Assembly (NCBI GenBank): GCA_910583745.1
Contig: CAJTZC010000021.1
Coordinates: forward strand, 1-21,110
Length of the DNA stretch: 21,110 bases
DNA from: an uncultured Bacilli bacterium
Lineage (GTDB): Bacteria > Bacillota_I > Bacilli_A > RF39 > UBA660
Direction of reading: 5' to 3'
Below, in pieces: positions 12,101 to 20,929 of the stretch. The first letter of the stretch is position 1; every line of letters starts with the position of its first letter. The notes beneath the pieces are model-generated. The model searched no databases. It saw only the letters and a list, made by a program, of their open reading frames with translations, and was not told where the DNA came from. A program made the translations under genes and the position numbers.

Positions 12101-13777
12101 ATGAAAAAGAATAACAGAAGAGGTTTTACTTTAGTCGAAATCATCATCGTCATAGGATTGTTATCCGTGATAGCGGGAATATTTGCTATAAATTTGATTA
12201 AAAATCTCAACACACAAAAAGAAGATGAGAATAAGAATGTGGCAACACAGATCATTTCGGCCGCGAACGTCTATGTTTCGGTCAATCCAGAAAAGGTGGA
12301 AAGCCTTTACAATGGATTCGGCTATGTCGACATCAAAGTTGGCGAATTGCGAGATGCAGGTCTTCTCAGCGAGGAATTGATGAACTCCGAGACGGGAGAA
12401 AAAATTCCCGATGAAGACAAGGTCAGAGTTCAGCTCGATGTCGGCGATAAAATCGATGTCATCTATCCGATTCCTGAGGAACTCGAGGACATCAACTCTT
12501 GGCAATTGGTCGCGGACGTTATCGAAATCGAATACGATAAAAACAACAGTACTGCTTCGTGGTGTGCTGCAAATGAGTATATGGGTTTAGGAAACAAGAC
12601 AGGGACGAAATTGTCATTCTTAAACAATAAGACGGGCGCATGGTATACAGGACAATACAAAAAAGGTATCAATGTCAAAGTGGAGAGTTGCAATGTCAAT
12701 CCGCAGATTACAGGGACGTATACGATTGTATATAAATTTATAGACCCTTCTACGAATATCGAAAGGACTAAAAACCGAAATGTCTATGTAAAGACATCAA
12801 AAAATGACGTCGTCTCTTTCGAGGCTGTCATCAACGATGGCAAGAAAGTCATCATGAATACTGCTTCAAATAGTGTTCCGATTTACATCATCGAGACTTA
12901 TAAAGACGGTTCTAAAAGTGCCAAATTGGAAACGACTATCGGCAATATGGAAAGAGCAATTCAGTATTCCATAGAAAAATTTTCGACATCCACTCAGGGA
13001 GATTTCAAAGCGATTGTCAAGGCTATCAAAGTCAACGCAGATGGAACGAAGCCTTCTCCAGCGGAATCCCCTTATTCGGTCATCGGAAAAATCGTCGATA
13101 TGGTCGAAGATGGATATAAAGATTGTGGAAATACTTATGTCAAATATGCAGGCAATATCTACAATATTTATAATGTCGATAAAACACAGCGTACCGTGAA
13201 TGTCATCTATACGGCGACGAACATCAAAGCTCCTTATGGACAATTGGGACCTTGTAAGAATAGTTCTTGCTGTAACGGAGGCCGCTATACGTACAACGGA
13301 CTTGGTCAAAGTACGACGGGCTTGTCTATGACATCGATGGACGATACTTTAGACGAGTTTTATGTCTCCCATCACGTAGCCAGCGCAATTTTGCAGAGTC
13401 AATACACACAATTCGGTGTCAAAAAAGTAGCATTGCTTTCTAAAACGGAGTATTCGAGCATCAGTGCCACCTGCACGAAGAGTAACAATATCGTCAATGC
13501 AACCTTCTGGCTCATCGATTCTAAATCGGCGAGTGGAGGACCTGGTAATTACAATAAAGGTAAAAATGCAGCGCATGCGACGAACTATGTCGTCATGAAC
13601 GATGGAACAGTGGGTTCAGGTGGAGCACATAAGGGTACGACTCAAGAAGGAGATTACGGACTTCGCAGTGTTAAAACCGATCAATACGTCGTCAAGCCGA
13701 CATTGAAACTCTACGACCCAGAGATAACGGGTGGAACGGGTAGCTACTCGAATCCATATATAATCAAGTTGAGGTAA
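12101..13777 (+). CDS. Large prepilin with C-terminal surface domain
   Basis: The protein has 558 residues, with AGAGAGG upstream of ATG 12101. NRRG-FTLVEIIIVIGLLSVIAGIFAI is a canonical prepilin signal with Glu5. The stalk runs to about residue 140 (QIISAANVYVSVNPEKVE...). A central Ig-like part (about 150-310) has TGTYTIVYKFIDPSTN, the usual end of such folds. The C-terminal half has a cysteine cluster (CKNSSCCNGG) and a globular region (VKKVALLSKTEYSSI...NATFWLID) ending in KPTLKLYDPEITGGTGSYSNPYIIKL. That final pattern is frequent in surface proteins of gut Firmicutes and in DUF6273/FISUMP-like domains. Probably a filament-displayed subunit. The next gene starts 3 nt after its stop. Confidence 0.82.
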   Translation: MKKNNRRGFTLVEIIIVIGLLSVIAGIFAINLIKNLNTQKEDENKNVATQIISAANVYVSVNPEKVESLYNGFGYVDIKVGELRDAGLLSEELMNSETGEKIPDEDKVRVQLDVGDKIDVIYPIPEELEDINSWQLVADVIEIEYDKNNSTASWCAANEYMGLGNKTGTKLSFLNNKTGAWYTGQYKKGINVKVESCNVNPQITGTYTIVYKFIDPSTNIERTKNRNVYVKTSKNDVVSFEAVINDGKKVIMNTASNSVPIYIIETYKDGSKSAKLETTIGNMERAIQYSIEKFSTSTQGDFKAIVKAIKVNADGTKPSPAESPYSVIGKIVDMVEDGYKDCGNTYVKYAGNIYNIYNVDKTQRTVNVIYTATNIKAPYGQLGPCKNSSCCNGGRYTYNGLGQSTTGLSMTSMDDTLDEFYVSHHVASAILQSQYTQFGVKKVALLSKTEYSSISATCTKSNNIVNATFWLIDSKSASGGPGNYNKGKNAAHATNYVVMNDGTVGSGGAHKGTTQEGDYGLRSVKTDQYVVKPTLKLYDPEITGGTGSYSNPYIIKLR

Positions 13778-13780
13778 ATT

Positions 13781-15658
13781 ATGAAAGATAAGAATAAAAA
13801 TGCAATCTATGGGGTAATCACATTAGCAGTCTTAATCGTTTTGATTGCCGTTGTAACACTATTAAATAACAGGGAAATGAAAGTCCCCGTCGGTACCAAC
13901 AACGTCGTCACGACTCTGATGGGAGAAAATCAGGCGGAGATAGACGAGAAGATTAAAGCAGATTTAGAAAAAAACCAGTATTCTTTGCGCGATGCGAAAG
14001 TATATTTCAATCCATACAATGTGAGCCCCTTAGGCGCGCTCATCGTATTCAAAACAGACAAAGAGACGGCCGGAAAAGTCATCGTCAAAGGCAAACATGG
14101 AGACGATGTCACCATGCATTTTGAGAAAGATACCTATCACTATGTTCCAGTCTATGCGTTGTATGTAGACTATGAAAATACCGTTTCCATCGAACTCGAT
14201 ACAGGAGAATCCAAAACTTTTACGATAAAGACAAACCATTTAGAAGATGTACCTCAAGTGACTAAGAATCTTTCGGAAGAAAGCGTTTTAGGAAACGAGT
14301 TGTACTTCATCTCTTCGCCACTCGATATGACATCGTATGCATTCGACAAATATGGAGAAGTCAGATGGTTGACTGGTGAGCTCTATTATCACAACATCGA
14401 GTTTATGGATAATGGACACCTATTAATCGGTACGGAAGATATCACGGATGACGGTTTAGCATCCAAAATTATCGAAATCGATTTGTTGGGCAGAATTTAT
14501 AACGAGTATACCGTGGAGGATGGATACTTAAATTCTATTCTTTTGAAAAAGGATGGCAATATCATCGTCGCTTCTAAAAAGAAAGAGAGAGACACGTACT
14601 CTGACTATCTCGTCGAACTCGATAAAAACACGGGTAAGATTATAAAGACTTGGGATGTCTATGCTCTATTTGAATCGATAGATGCGAATTATACGAACAG
14701 TTTGCGGGCAGACTATTTTTACAACTCTGGAATATACTTGGACGAAAAGGACGACAATCTTGTTTTGACGTATTGGGGTGGAGAGTTCGTATTGAACCTC
14801 AGTTATACTGAAGGAACGATAAAGTGGTTGTTTGCCAATCCAGCGAATTTCTCGTCAGCATTCCGTGGTGTGCTTTTGGACGTTTCTCCAAATTTTGTGT
14901 ATCCAAAATCGATGCATTCGGCTTCTATGGAAGAGGGAGTTCTGCGCGTCTTCGACAATGGCTATAGTACTTTAAAAGGCGATGAAGTCACTAGCCATCA
15001 AAAAGGACTTTATTCGAGAGCAGTGCAGTACTCTGTCGGCGAAAAAACGATTACACAGCTGCGTTCTATCGACGAAAATAAAGCTTTCTACAGTTATGCT
15101 TTGGGCGATTATAAAAAAGTCGACAATAAGGAACTTGTATTGTTTGGAAGAGAACTCAAAGGCATCGACTACAACCGAGAAGAGAATATAAGTGACTATA
15201 ATAATGTGGTCTCTCGTGTTCAAGAGTATGTCGAAGGACGAAAAGTTTTAGATGTCGAACTGGGCAATGGAGCTTTGACGGTCGATAAGATATCTCTGGA
15301 AGGGGGTTCTACTTTCAATTTTGAACCATTAAAATCACATTCATCGGTATTACCATCTGAGAAAGAACCTATCACAGACGGTATTTTAAGAGCTGTGAAT
15401 TCTTCTACATATAACGAACTCTATAAAATCGGCTTTTCAAAAAACATCATCGAATGCAACGTACTCTTTATGCGAGACGACGAAGCCAAACTTGTTCTCG
15501 TCGATGAAGAGAAGAATGGTGCCGTGTATACGATAAAAGAGCGTGGAATAAGAGAGTCAAAGAAAATCGTCACAGATTTGCCAGCTGGAAAGTACCAAAT
15601 ATTCATCTTAGAGAACGATAGAATGTATAATATCGACAGTTATATAGAAATAGAATAG
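13781..15658 (+). CDS. Membrane-anchored arylsulfotransferase (ASST)-family protein, possibly atypical active site
   Basis: The protein has 625 residues. One N-terminal membrane segment (about 9-31) has no obvious cleavage site, so the protein is probably anchored with its body outside. An N-terminal beta domain (about 70-160) precedes a six-bladed-propeller-type region: TSYAFDKYGEVRWLT, YYHNIEFMDNGHLL (H204), and MHSASMEEGVLRVFDNG (H379). H204 and H379 fit the histidines H252 and H436 (catalytic) of E. coli AssT. ASST enzymes move sulfate between phenolic compounds without PAPS. The usual segment with the second His and, 18 residues on, an Arg is here DYFYNSGIYLDEKDDNLVLTYW (about 311-332), where both appear replaced. 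It may be inactive, altered in substrate, or a structural propeller. Coupled to the preceding pilin by 3-nt spacing; followed by a terminator. Confidence 0.8.
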   Translation: MKDKNKNAIYGVITLAVLIVLIAVVTLLNNREMKVPVGTNNVVTTLMGENQAEIDEKIKADLEKNQYSLRDAKVYFNPYNVSPLGALIVFKTDKETAGKVIVKGKHGDDVTMHFEKDTYHYVPVYALYVDYENTVSIELDTGESKTFTIKTNHLEDVPQVTKNLSEESVLGNELYFISSPLDMTSYAFDKYGEVRWLTGELYYHNIEFMDNGHLLIGTEDITDDGLASKIIEIDLLGRIYNEYTVEDGYLNSILLKKDGNIIVASKKKERDTYSDYLVELDKNTGKIIKTWDVYALFESIDANYTNSLRADYFYNSGIYLDEKDDNLVLTYWGGEFVLNLSYTEGTIKWLFANPANFSSAFRGVLLDVSPNFVYPKSMHSASMEEGVLRVFDNGYSTLKGDEVTSHQKGLYSRAVQYSVGEKTITQLRSIDENKAFYSYALGDYKKVDNKELVLFGRELKGIDYNREENISDYNNVVSRVQEYVEGRKVLDVELGNGALTVDKISLEGGSTFNFEPLKSHSSVLPSEKEPITDGILRAVNSSTYNELYKIGFSKNIIECNVLFMRDDEAKLVLVDEEKNGAVYTIKERGIRESKKIVTDLPAGKYQIFILENDRMYNIDSYIEIE

Positions 15659-15667
15659 CAAAATAAG

Positions 15668-15699
15668 AAACAGTCTAAAAATCTTGAGGACTGTTTTTT
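15668..15699 (+). terminator. Intrinsic terminator closing the pilin/sulfotransferase operon
   Basis: AAACAGTC (15668-15675) pairs with GACTGTTT (15689-15696), followed by a T run to 15699. Confidence 0.8.
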
Positions 15700-15721
15700 A
15701 TTAGAAAAATAAATTACCCTC

Positions 15722-15750
15722 TTTTAAAAATTTTAAAAATGCATTATAAT
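15722..15750 (+). promoter_or_regulatory. Possible promoter of the rnhB operon
   Basis: A perfect TATAAT at 15745-15750 has only a weak -35 (TTTTAA, 15722-15727, 17-base spacer). It lies in the only gap between the upstream terminator and rnhB, so it is the best candidate for that operon. Confidence 0.4.
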
Positions 15751-15807
15751 GAATACGGTTTATTTAGAAAAACTTAGAGGTAAGATAGAGTAGCGAGGTG
15801 TGTGTCC

Positions 15808-16476
15808 GTGCAAGAAGACGACTTGTTAAAGTATGAAAGAGAATTATATGATGAGAACATCACTTTCATCGCGGGCGTCGACGAGGTCGGGAGAGGTCCT
15901 CTATATGGTCCCGTGGTGACCGCGGCTGTCATCTTGCCTAAAGGATACATTTTAGAAGGTTTGAACGATTCAAAAAAATTGACTGCAAAAAAGCGAGACA
16001 AATTTTACGATATCATTAAAAGAGATGCCGTTTCCATCGGAATTGGCATCAAGTCGCCAGAGAGAATCGATGAAATTAACATTTATGCTGCTACAAAAGA
16101 AGCGATGTACGAGGCGATTGAAGCATTGGAACCCACGCCTCAACACGTCCTCATCGATGCGATGAAATTGGAGGACTTGAAGATGCCCTCTACGAGCATA
16201 ATAAAAGGGGATGCGAAGAGTCAGTCTATCGCTGCGGCCAGTGTCATTGCGAAGGTCACGCGGGACAGAATGATGGATGAGGAAGCGAAGATTCATCCAG
16301 AGTATGGCTTCGAACACCATAGGGGTTATCCGACAAAAGCGCATATCGAAGCAGTAAAAAAATACGGAGTTTTGGACGAATATAGAAAAACTTTTGAACC
16401 GATTAAGAGTATAATAAATAGGAGTGAAGTAAATGAGCAAAAAGAAAAAGAAGAACAAGTACAATTACAAATATAA
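15808..16476 (+). CDS. rnhB: Ribonuclease HII
   Basis: The protein has 222 residues from GTG 15808, chosen because GAGGTG (15795-15800) lies 7 bases upstream; an in-frame GTG at 15802 is the alternative. RNase HII cuts RNA in RNA/DNA hybrids and removes single ribonucleotides from DNA. The four catalytic acids are visible: D25 and E26 in GVDEVGRG, D117 in HVLIDAMKL, and D135 in KGDAKSQS. The residue after GRGPL is Tyr (PLYGPV), where most family members have Ala. The C terminus carries an extra charged tail (SEVNEQKEKEEQVQLQI) encoded where the gene overlaps the next by 44 nt. Confidence 0.95.
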   Translation: MQEDDLLKYERELYDENITFIAGVDEVGRGPLYGPVVTAAVILPKGYILEGLNDSKKLTAKKRDKFYDIIKRDAVSIGIGIKSPERIDEINIYAATKEAMYEAIEALEPTPQHVLIDAMKLEDLKMPSTSIIKGDAKSQSIAAASVIAKVTRDRMMDEEAKIHPEYGFEHHRGYPTKAHIEAVKKYGVLDEYRKTFEPIKSIINRSEVNEQKEKEEQVQLQI

Positions 16477-18772
16477 TCCTGTCCAGGAGACGAACAATAA
16501 GACCGAGTCTATCGAAGTGTTTAGTCTAGATAACACAGTCGAAAATGTCTCTTTGGCTTCTGAACTTGCGGTGGCTACAGAAAAAGAAAGTCCTGAAGTC
16601 GAAAAGAAAGAAAACCCTAAAAAAGAGAAGTTGAGCAAGTACGAGAAGAGAAAGCAAAGAGAGAAAAAGCACGAAGCCCTTTTAATTATGAGAGGAATCC
16701 CTAAATTTTGGTCGATTCTCATCGTCGAGACTCTCTACATATTTATCGTAGAGATGATTATGAAACTGTTGATTGGCAATTTTGCCTTCGACTATTCTCT
16801 ACTTAGAATATTGTTGAGTTCCAGTTTAATGGCTCTCCTCTTTACGGTCTTATCCGTCAATCTGCCTTTAAAAGCTAGAAGAACCATATTGATTATCTTG
16901 AATTTCTTTATTGCATTGTACGGTTGGTTGCAAATCGGATTCTTGAATTATATCGGAGCATTCATGTCTCTCGGGAATGCGTCGCAAGGTACCAAAATCG
17001 GGGAGTTCGTGTTGGACTTTTTGAGTTCGTTCACGGCTGTGCGGTATACCGTCTGGCTTCCATTCCTTGCGTTTCTCAGTTATCTTTGGGCTGAGAGATA
17101 TATCACGCGCGATGGTTTTGAGAAAAAACTCGAGTTTAAATGGTTTATCTACGATGCAGCTTTGATCGTCTATTTTGCTCTTTTATGTTTTGGATACTAT
17201 ATCACTTTAGAGGCAGACTTCATGCAAGGCAAATTTCAAACTGTCTCGAATAAAATGTTGTTCCGTTATCCTTCTAATCCGGCATTGACCGTCAAGAATT
17301 TTGGGACGACGATGTTCTTTATTCTCGATGTCAAGGGACTCATCGTAGGAGAACAGGAGTTGCCATCGTATGGAAGTTCTGGCGTGGAGAGACCGAATCT
17401 TCCTGTCACAGATTGGACGAGAAAAATTGACGATGAAGCATGGCGTGAACTCATAAAAGTGGAAGCCGATAAGAACTACCAAGCTTTGAACAACTACTTT
17501 ATCAATCGAGTGATTTCCGACAAGAACGAATATACGGGTAAATTTAAGAACAAGAATTTGGTCATGATTATGCTCGAAAGTGTGGGGGAAGCAGTATTTC
17601 ACGATGAATACAAGGAGTATTTCCCAACTCTCAATAAACTTTACCATGAAGGTATAACCGCTAAAAACAACTTTAGTCCTAGAAACAATTGTTCGACAGG
17701 AGAATCGGAATTTACGAGTGTGACGAGTCTCTATACGATTGAGACGACTTGTACTGTAAATACGTATAAGAAAAACGAATACAAAGAAGCACTATTCTAC
17801 ATGCTCAGAAATAACGGTTATTATACGAGTGCTTATCACGACTGGGATGACCAATATTATGCACGAAGCGTATTTGAAAATAAACTCGGAAGTTACAGAT
17901 ATTATGACATCGACGATTTGAAGTTGAAGGCTGGTGCGAACTATGGCAGTTGGCCGAGTGACGTCGAGTTCTTCGAGAAGGCAATCCCTAACTTTATCGA
18001 GCAGGGACGATTCGCGAGTTATATGATAACAGTAAGTTCGCATATGCCATATAAGTATTCTAGTCCAACTGGACAGGAGTACTTTGCAATGTTCAAAGAT
18101 ACGGGCTTGTCTACCAATGCAAAACGCTATCTGAGTAAAATAAAATATGTCGACTTGGCTTTGGAGTATCTTCTCAAGACTTTGGAAGAGAGCGGAAAAT
18201 TAGACGACACCGGCATCGTGTTATTTGGAGACCACTATCCTTACGGTTTAAGCGATAAGGACTACGCTGCCATCGCACCATATGACACGGAACCGAACCA
18301 AGAGGTTGACCGAACTCCATTTATCATCTATAATAGTGAAACAGAACCAGAGGTTATCGAAAAGTATACGACTCCGTTGGACTATGCACCTACCTTGTTG
18401 AATCTCTTCGGGATAAATTTTGACCCGAGATATTATATGGGGCACGATATCTATAGTACGTATACCGATTATGTCGTCTATGCCGATAACAGTTGGCAAA
18501 ATGCATCGGGCTTCTACAACGCTTCTAAGGGTGAATTTATCCCTGCAAAAGGCGCAGAACTTTTGAGCGACGAAGAAATCGTCCGAATCAACACAGAAGT
18601 CAACGACATGCGAAATATGAGTGGTCTCGCCATAAAGAAGAATTATTTTCATTATCTGTTCAACTTTTTCGACGAATATGACGAGTTGAAAAAAGAAAAA
18701 GAATTGGAAAAGCAACAAGAGAAAGTGAATCATCCGACTGAGGAGCAGGAAGACGACTCTAGTCACAATTAA
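16433..18772 (+). CDS. LTA synthase-family sulfatase-fold membrane protein
   Basis: The protein has 779 residues, with AGGAG shortly before ATG 16433, inside rnhB. A very basic, charged cytoplasmic N terminus (about 1-85) precedes roughly five membrane helices (about 90-270). An extracellular sulfatase-fold domain follows (about 375-690). The residues expected of LtaS-type phosphoglycerol transferases are present: E382 (MLES), T422 in NNCSTGESEF (nucleophile position), H537 (SSHMPY), and D600/H601 (FGDHYP). Such enzymes polymerise glycerol phosphate from phosphatidylglycerol onto lipoteichoic acid or modify other surface polymers; which substrate is used here cannot be told. The C-terminal tail is long and charged (KKEKELEKQQEK...). 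At ~780 residues it is longer than typical LtaS (~650). topA follows after 24 nt. Confidence 0.88.
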   Translation: MSKKKKKNKYNYKYNPVQETNNKTESIEVFSLDNTVENVSLASELAVATEKESPEVEKKENPKKEKLSKYEKRKQREKKHEALLIMRGIPKFWSILIVETLYIFIVEMIMKLLIGNFAFDYSLLRILLSSSLMALLFTVLSVNLPLKARRTILIILNFFIALYGWLQIGFLNYIGAFMSLGNASQGTKIGEFVLDFLSSFTAVRYTVWLPFLAFLSYLWAERYITRDGFEKKLEFKWFIYDAALIVYFALLCFGYYITLEADFMQGKFQTVSNKMLFRYPSNPALTVKNFGTTMFFILDVKGLIVGEQELPSYGSSGVERPNLPVTDWTRKIDDEAWRELIKVEADKNYQALNNYFINRVISDKNEYTGKFKNKNLVMIMLESVGEAVFHDEYKEYFPTLNKLYHEGITAKNNFSPRNNCSTGESEFTSVTSLYTIETTCTVNTYKKNEYKEALFYMLRNNGYYTSAYHDWDDQYYARSVFENKLGSYRYYDIDDLKLKAGANYGSWPSDVEFFEKAIPNFIEQGRFASYMITVSSHMPYKYSSPTGQEYFAMFKDTGLSTNAKRYLSKIKYVDLALEYLLKTLEESGKLDDTGIVLFGDHYPYGLSDKDYAAIAPYDTEPNQEVDRTPFIIYNSETEPEVIEKYTTPLDYAPTLLNLFGINFDPRYYMGHDIYSTYTDYVVYADNSWQNASGFYNASKGEFIPAKGAELLSDEEIVRINTEVNDMRNMSGLAIKKNYFHYLFNFFDEYDELKKEKELEKQQEKVNHPTEEQEDDSSHN

Positions 18773-18796
18773 ATTTACAATTAGGAGGAATGCATT

Positions 18797-20824
18797 ATGA
18801 AAAAAGTAGTTATCGTCGAGTCTCCAAGCAAGACGAAGACAATCAGTAAATATTTAGGCACCGATTATGAAGTGCTATCATCAAAAGGACATATCCGAGA
18901 TTTGGCAACCAGTGGGAAGTTCGGTTTGGGTATAGATGTAGACGATAATTTTAAGCCCAATTATGTTCCTCTAAAGGACAAAAAGAAGACGATTACGGAT
19001 TTGAAGAAGGCTTCCATTGGTGCAGAAGTGTACTTGGCAAGCGACCCCGACCGCGAGGGAGAAGCAATCAGTTGGCATCTCATGGACGAGTTAGGTCTCT
19101 CTAATTACAAGAGAGTCGTCTTCAACGAGATAACGAAACCGGCTCTTTTGGAGGCATTCGACCATCCGAGAGACATCGACATGGACCTCGTCAAATCGCA
19201 AGAGACGAGGAGAATGTTGGACCGTATTATCGGGTTTCGTCTCTCTAAATTGATGCAATCTAAAACAGACGGAAAGAGTGCTGGAAGGGTACAATCTGTC
19301 GCTTTAAAACTCATCGTCGACAGGGAACGCGAGATTTTGGCGTTCAAAGAGGAAGAGTATTGGACCATCAAAGGTGTCTTTCCCGACTTTGAAGCGGAGT
19401 TAGACAAGTACGAAGGCAAAGATGTCGAAATCACTTCAAAGGTCGAAGCGGATAAAATCATCGACTCTTTATCGAAAACGTTCAATATCGAGTCTGTCAC
19501 GAGCAAGATTAAAAATAAAAAGGGAGTCATGCCTTTTACGACTTCTACTTTGCAACAGGCTTGTATTAACATTTTAAATTACGGTTCTTCTAAGACGATG
19601 AAAATCGCTCAGAAACTCTACGAAGGTGTCGATTTGGGAAATGAGACTGTCGGTCTCATTTCGTACATGAGAACCGATTCGACGAGATTATCGAGTGTCT
19701 TTGTCGAGGAGACGATGGAATACATCGAGAAGAACTACGGCAAGGAATATGTCGGGAATGTAAAGGTCAGCAAGAAGAAAGACAACGTGCAAGATGCCCA
19801 CGAAGCGATTCGTCCGACGAGCATCATGAGAACGCCCGAGAGTGTCAAGAAGTTCTTGACGCAGGAAGAATACAGAGTTTACAGTATCATCTATGCGAGA
19901 GCTCTCGCGTCACTCATGAGCGATGCCAAGGCAAATGGTACGACGATTGTTCTCGAAAACAACGGCTATACTTTCAAAGCGACCGGTTCAGTTATCGTAT
20001 TCGACGGTTATTTGAGAGTCTACGGCATCTATACTAAGAACGAAGATGTCATTCTACCAGATTTATCTCAGTATAAGTCCAAAGTGGTCATCTCGGACGA
20101 CATCATCGGAGAGCAACACTTTACGAAACCGGCTCCTCGCTATACAGAGGCAAGTCTCATCAAGGAGATGGAGTCTTTAGGTATCGGAAGACCGAGTACT
20201 TATGCGAAGACAATGGATACGCTTAAGATGCGAAATTATTGTACTTTAGAAGATAAAAAGTTCGTGCCTACTGAAATCGGATTTGAGATAACAGATAAAT
20301 TACAGGAGTGTTTCAGCGACATCATCAATGTCAAGTATACAGCTGACATGGAAACGGATTTGGACTCTGTCGCCGAGGCGAAGTTCGACCACGTGAAACT
20401 CCTGTCGGACTTCTATAACAAGTTCGAACCTCTCGTGGAGAAGGCGTTTGAAACGATGGAGAAGAAAGCACCTGTCGAGACAGGGGAAGACTGTCCAGAA
20501 TGTGGCAACCCTCTCGTCATCAGAAAGGGCCGTTATGGGGAATTCGTCGCTTGCTCTAACTATCCAGAATGTAAGTATATCAAACCTACTGAAAGGGAAG
20601 CTTTCGCAGATTGTCCTAAGTGTGAGGTCGGTGAAATCGTCGCGAAGAAGACGAAGAAGGGCAAAGTCTTCTATGGATGTTCTAACTATCCAGATTGTAA
20701 CTATGCTCTTTGGGATGAACCGACAGGCGAGAAGTGTGAGGAATGCGGTTTGCTTTTAGTAAGTAAGGGTAAACGCGTGTACTGTCCGAACTGTGCGAGC
20801 AAGAAAAAAGAAGAAGAAAAATAA
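18797..20824 (+). CDS. topA: DNA topoisomerase I
   Basis: The protein has 675 residues, with AGGAGG ahead of ATG 18797. It relaxes negatively supercoiled DNA through a 5' phosphotyrosine. The Toprim domain shows VIVESPSKTKTI (catalytic Glu8) and ASDPDREGE (D83, D85, E87). The nucleophile is Y290 in LISYMRTDSTRL. Three C-terminal zinc-ribbon units follow: CPECG...CSNYPECKYI, CPKCE...CSNYPDCNYAL, and a shorter CEECG...CPNC. The length is typical for Firmicutes TopA. It is the last gene of the rnhB operon and is followed by a terminator. Confidence 0.97.
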   Translation: MKKVVIVESPSKTKTISKYLGTDYEVLSSKGHIRDLATSGKFGLGIDVDDNFKPNYVPLKDKKKTITDLKKASIGAEVYLASDPDREGEAISWHLMDELGLSNYKRVVFNEITKPALLEAFDHPRDIDMDLVKSQETRRMLDRIIGFRLSKLMQSKTDGKSAGRVQSVALKLIVDREREILAFKEEEYWTIKGVFPDFEAELDKYEGKDVEITSKVEADKIIDSLSKTFNIESVTSKIKNKKGVMPFTTSTLQQACINILNYGSSKTMKIAQKLYEGVDLGNETVGLISYMRTDSTRLSSVFVEETMEYIEKNYGKEYVGNVKVSKKKDNVQDAHEAIRPTSIMRTPESVKKFLTQEEYRVYSIIYARALASLMSDAKANGTTIVLENNGYTFKATGSVIVFDGYLRVYGIYTKNEDVILPDLSQYKSKVVISDDIIGEQHFTKPAPRYTEASLIKEMESLGIGRPSTYAKTMDTLKMRNYCTLEDKKFVPTEIGFEITDKLQECFSDIINVKYTADMETDLDSVAEAKFDHVKLLSDFYNKFEPLVEKAFETMEKKAPVETGEDCPECGNPLVIRKGRYGEFVACSNYPECKYIKPTEREAFADCPKCEVGEIVAKKTKKGKVFYGCSNYPDCNYALWDEPTGEKCEECGLLLVSKGKRVYCPNCASKKKEEEK

Positions 20825-20827
20825 GAC

Positions 20828-20850
20828 TCGTTTTGCAAAGAACGATTTTT
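20828..20850 (+). terminator. Probable terminator after topA
   Basis: A short stem, TCGTT (20828-20832) with AACGA (20841-20845), is followed by five T. The stem is only 5 bp, so efficiency may be modest. Confidence 0.5.
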
Positions 20851-20875
20851 CTTATGTAAAAGTAGTCAATCTCTA

Positions 20876-20904
20876 TTGAAAAAAAGCCCTTCTCCCTGTA
20901 TAAT
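20876..20904 (+). promoter_or_regulatory. Strong sigma-A-type promoter for the last gene
   Basis: TTGAAA (20876-20881), a spacer of exactly 17 bases, and a perfect TATAAT (20899-20904). It lies after the topA terminator, with a predicted start near 20911 and a short leader to ATG 20930. It is the best promoter match in the window. Confidence 0.8.
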
Positions 20905-20929
20905 TGAATTAGATAGAGGGAATGTGGAT

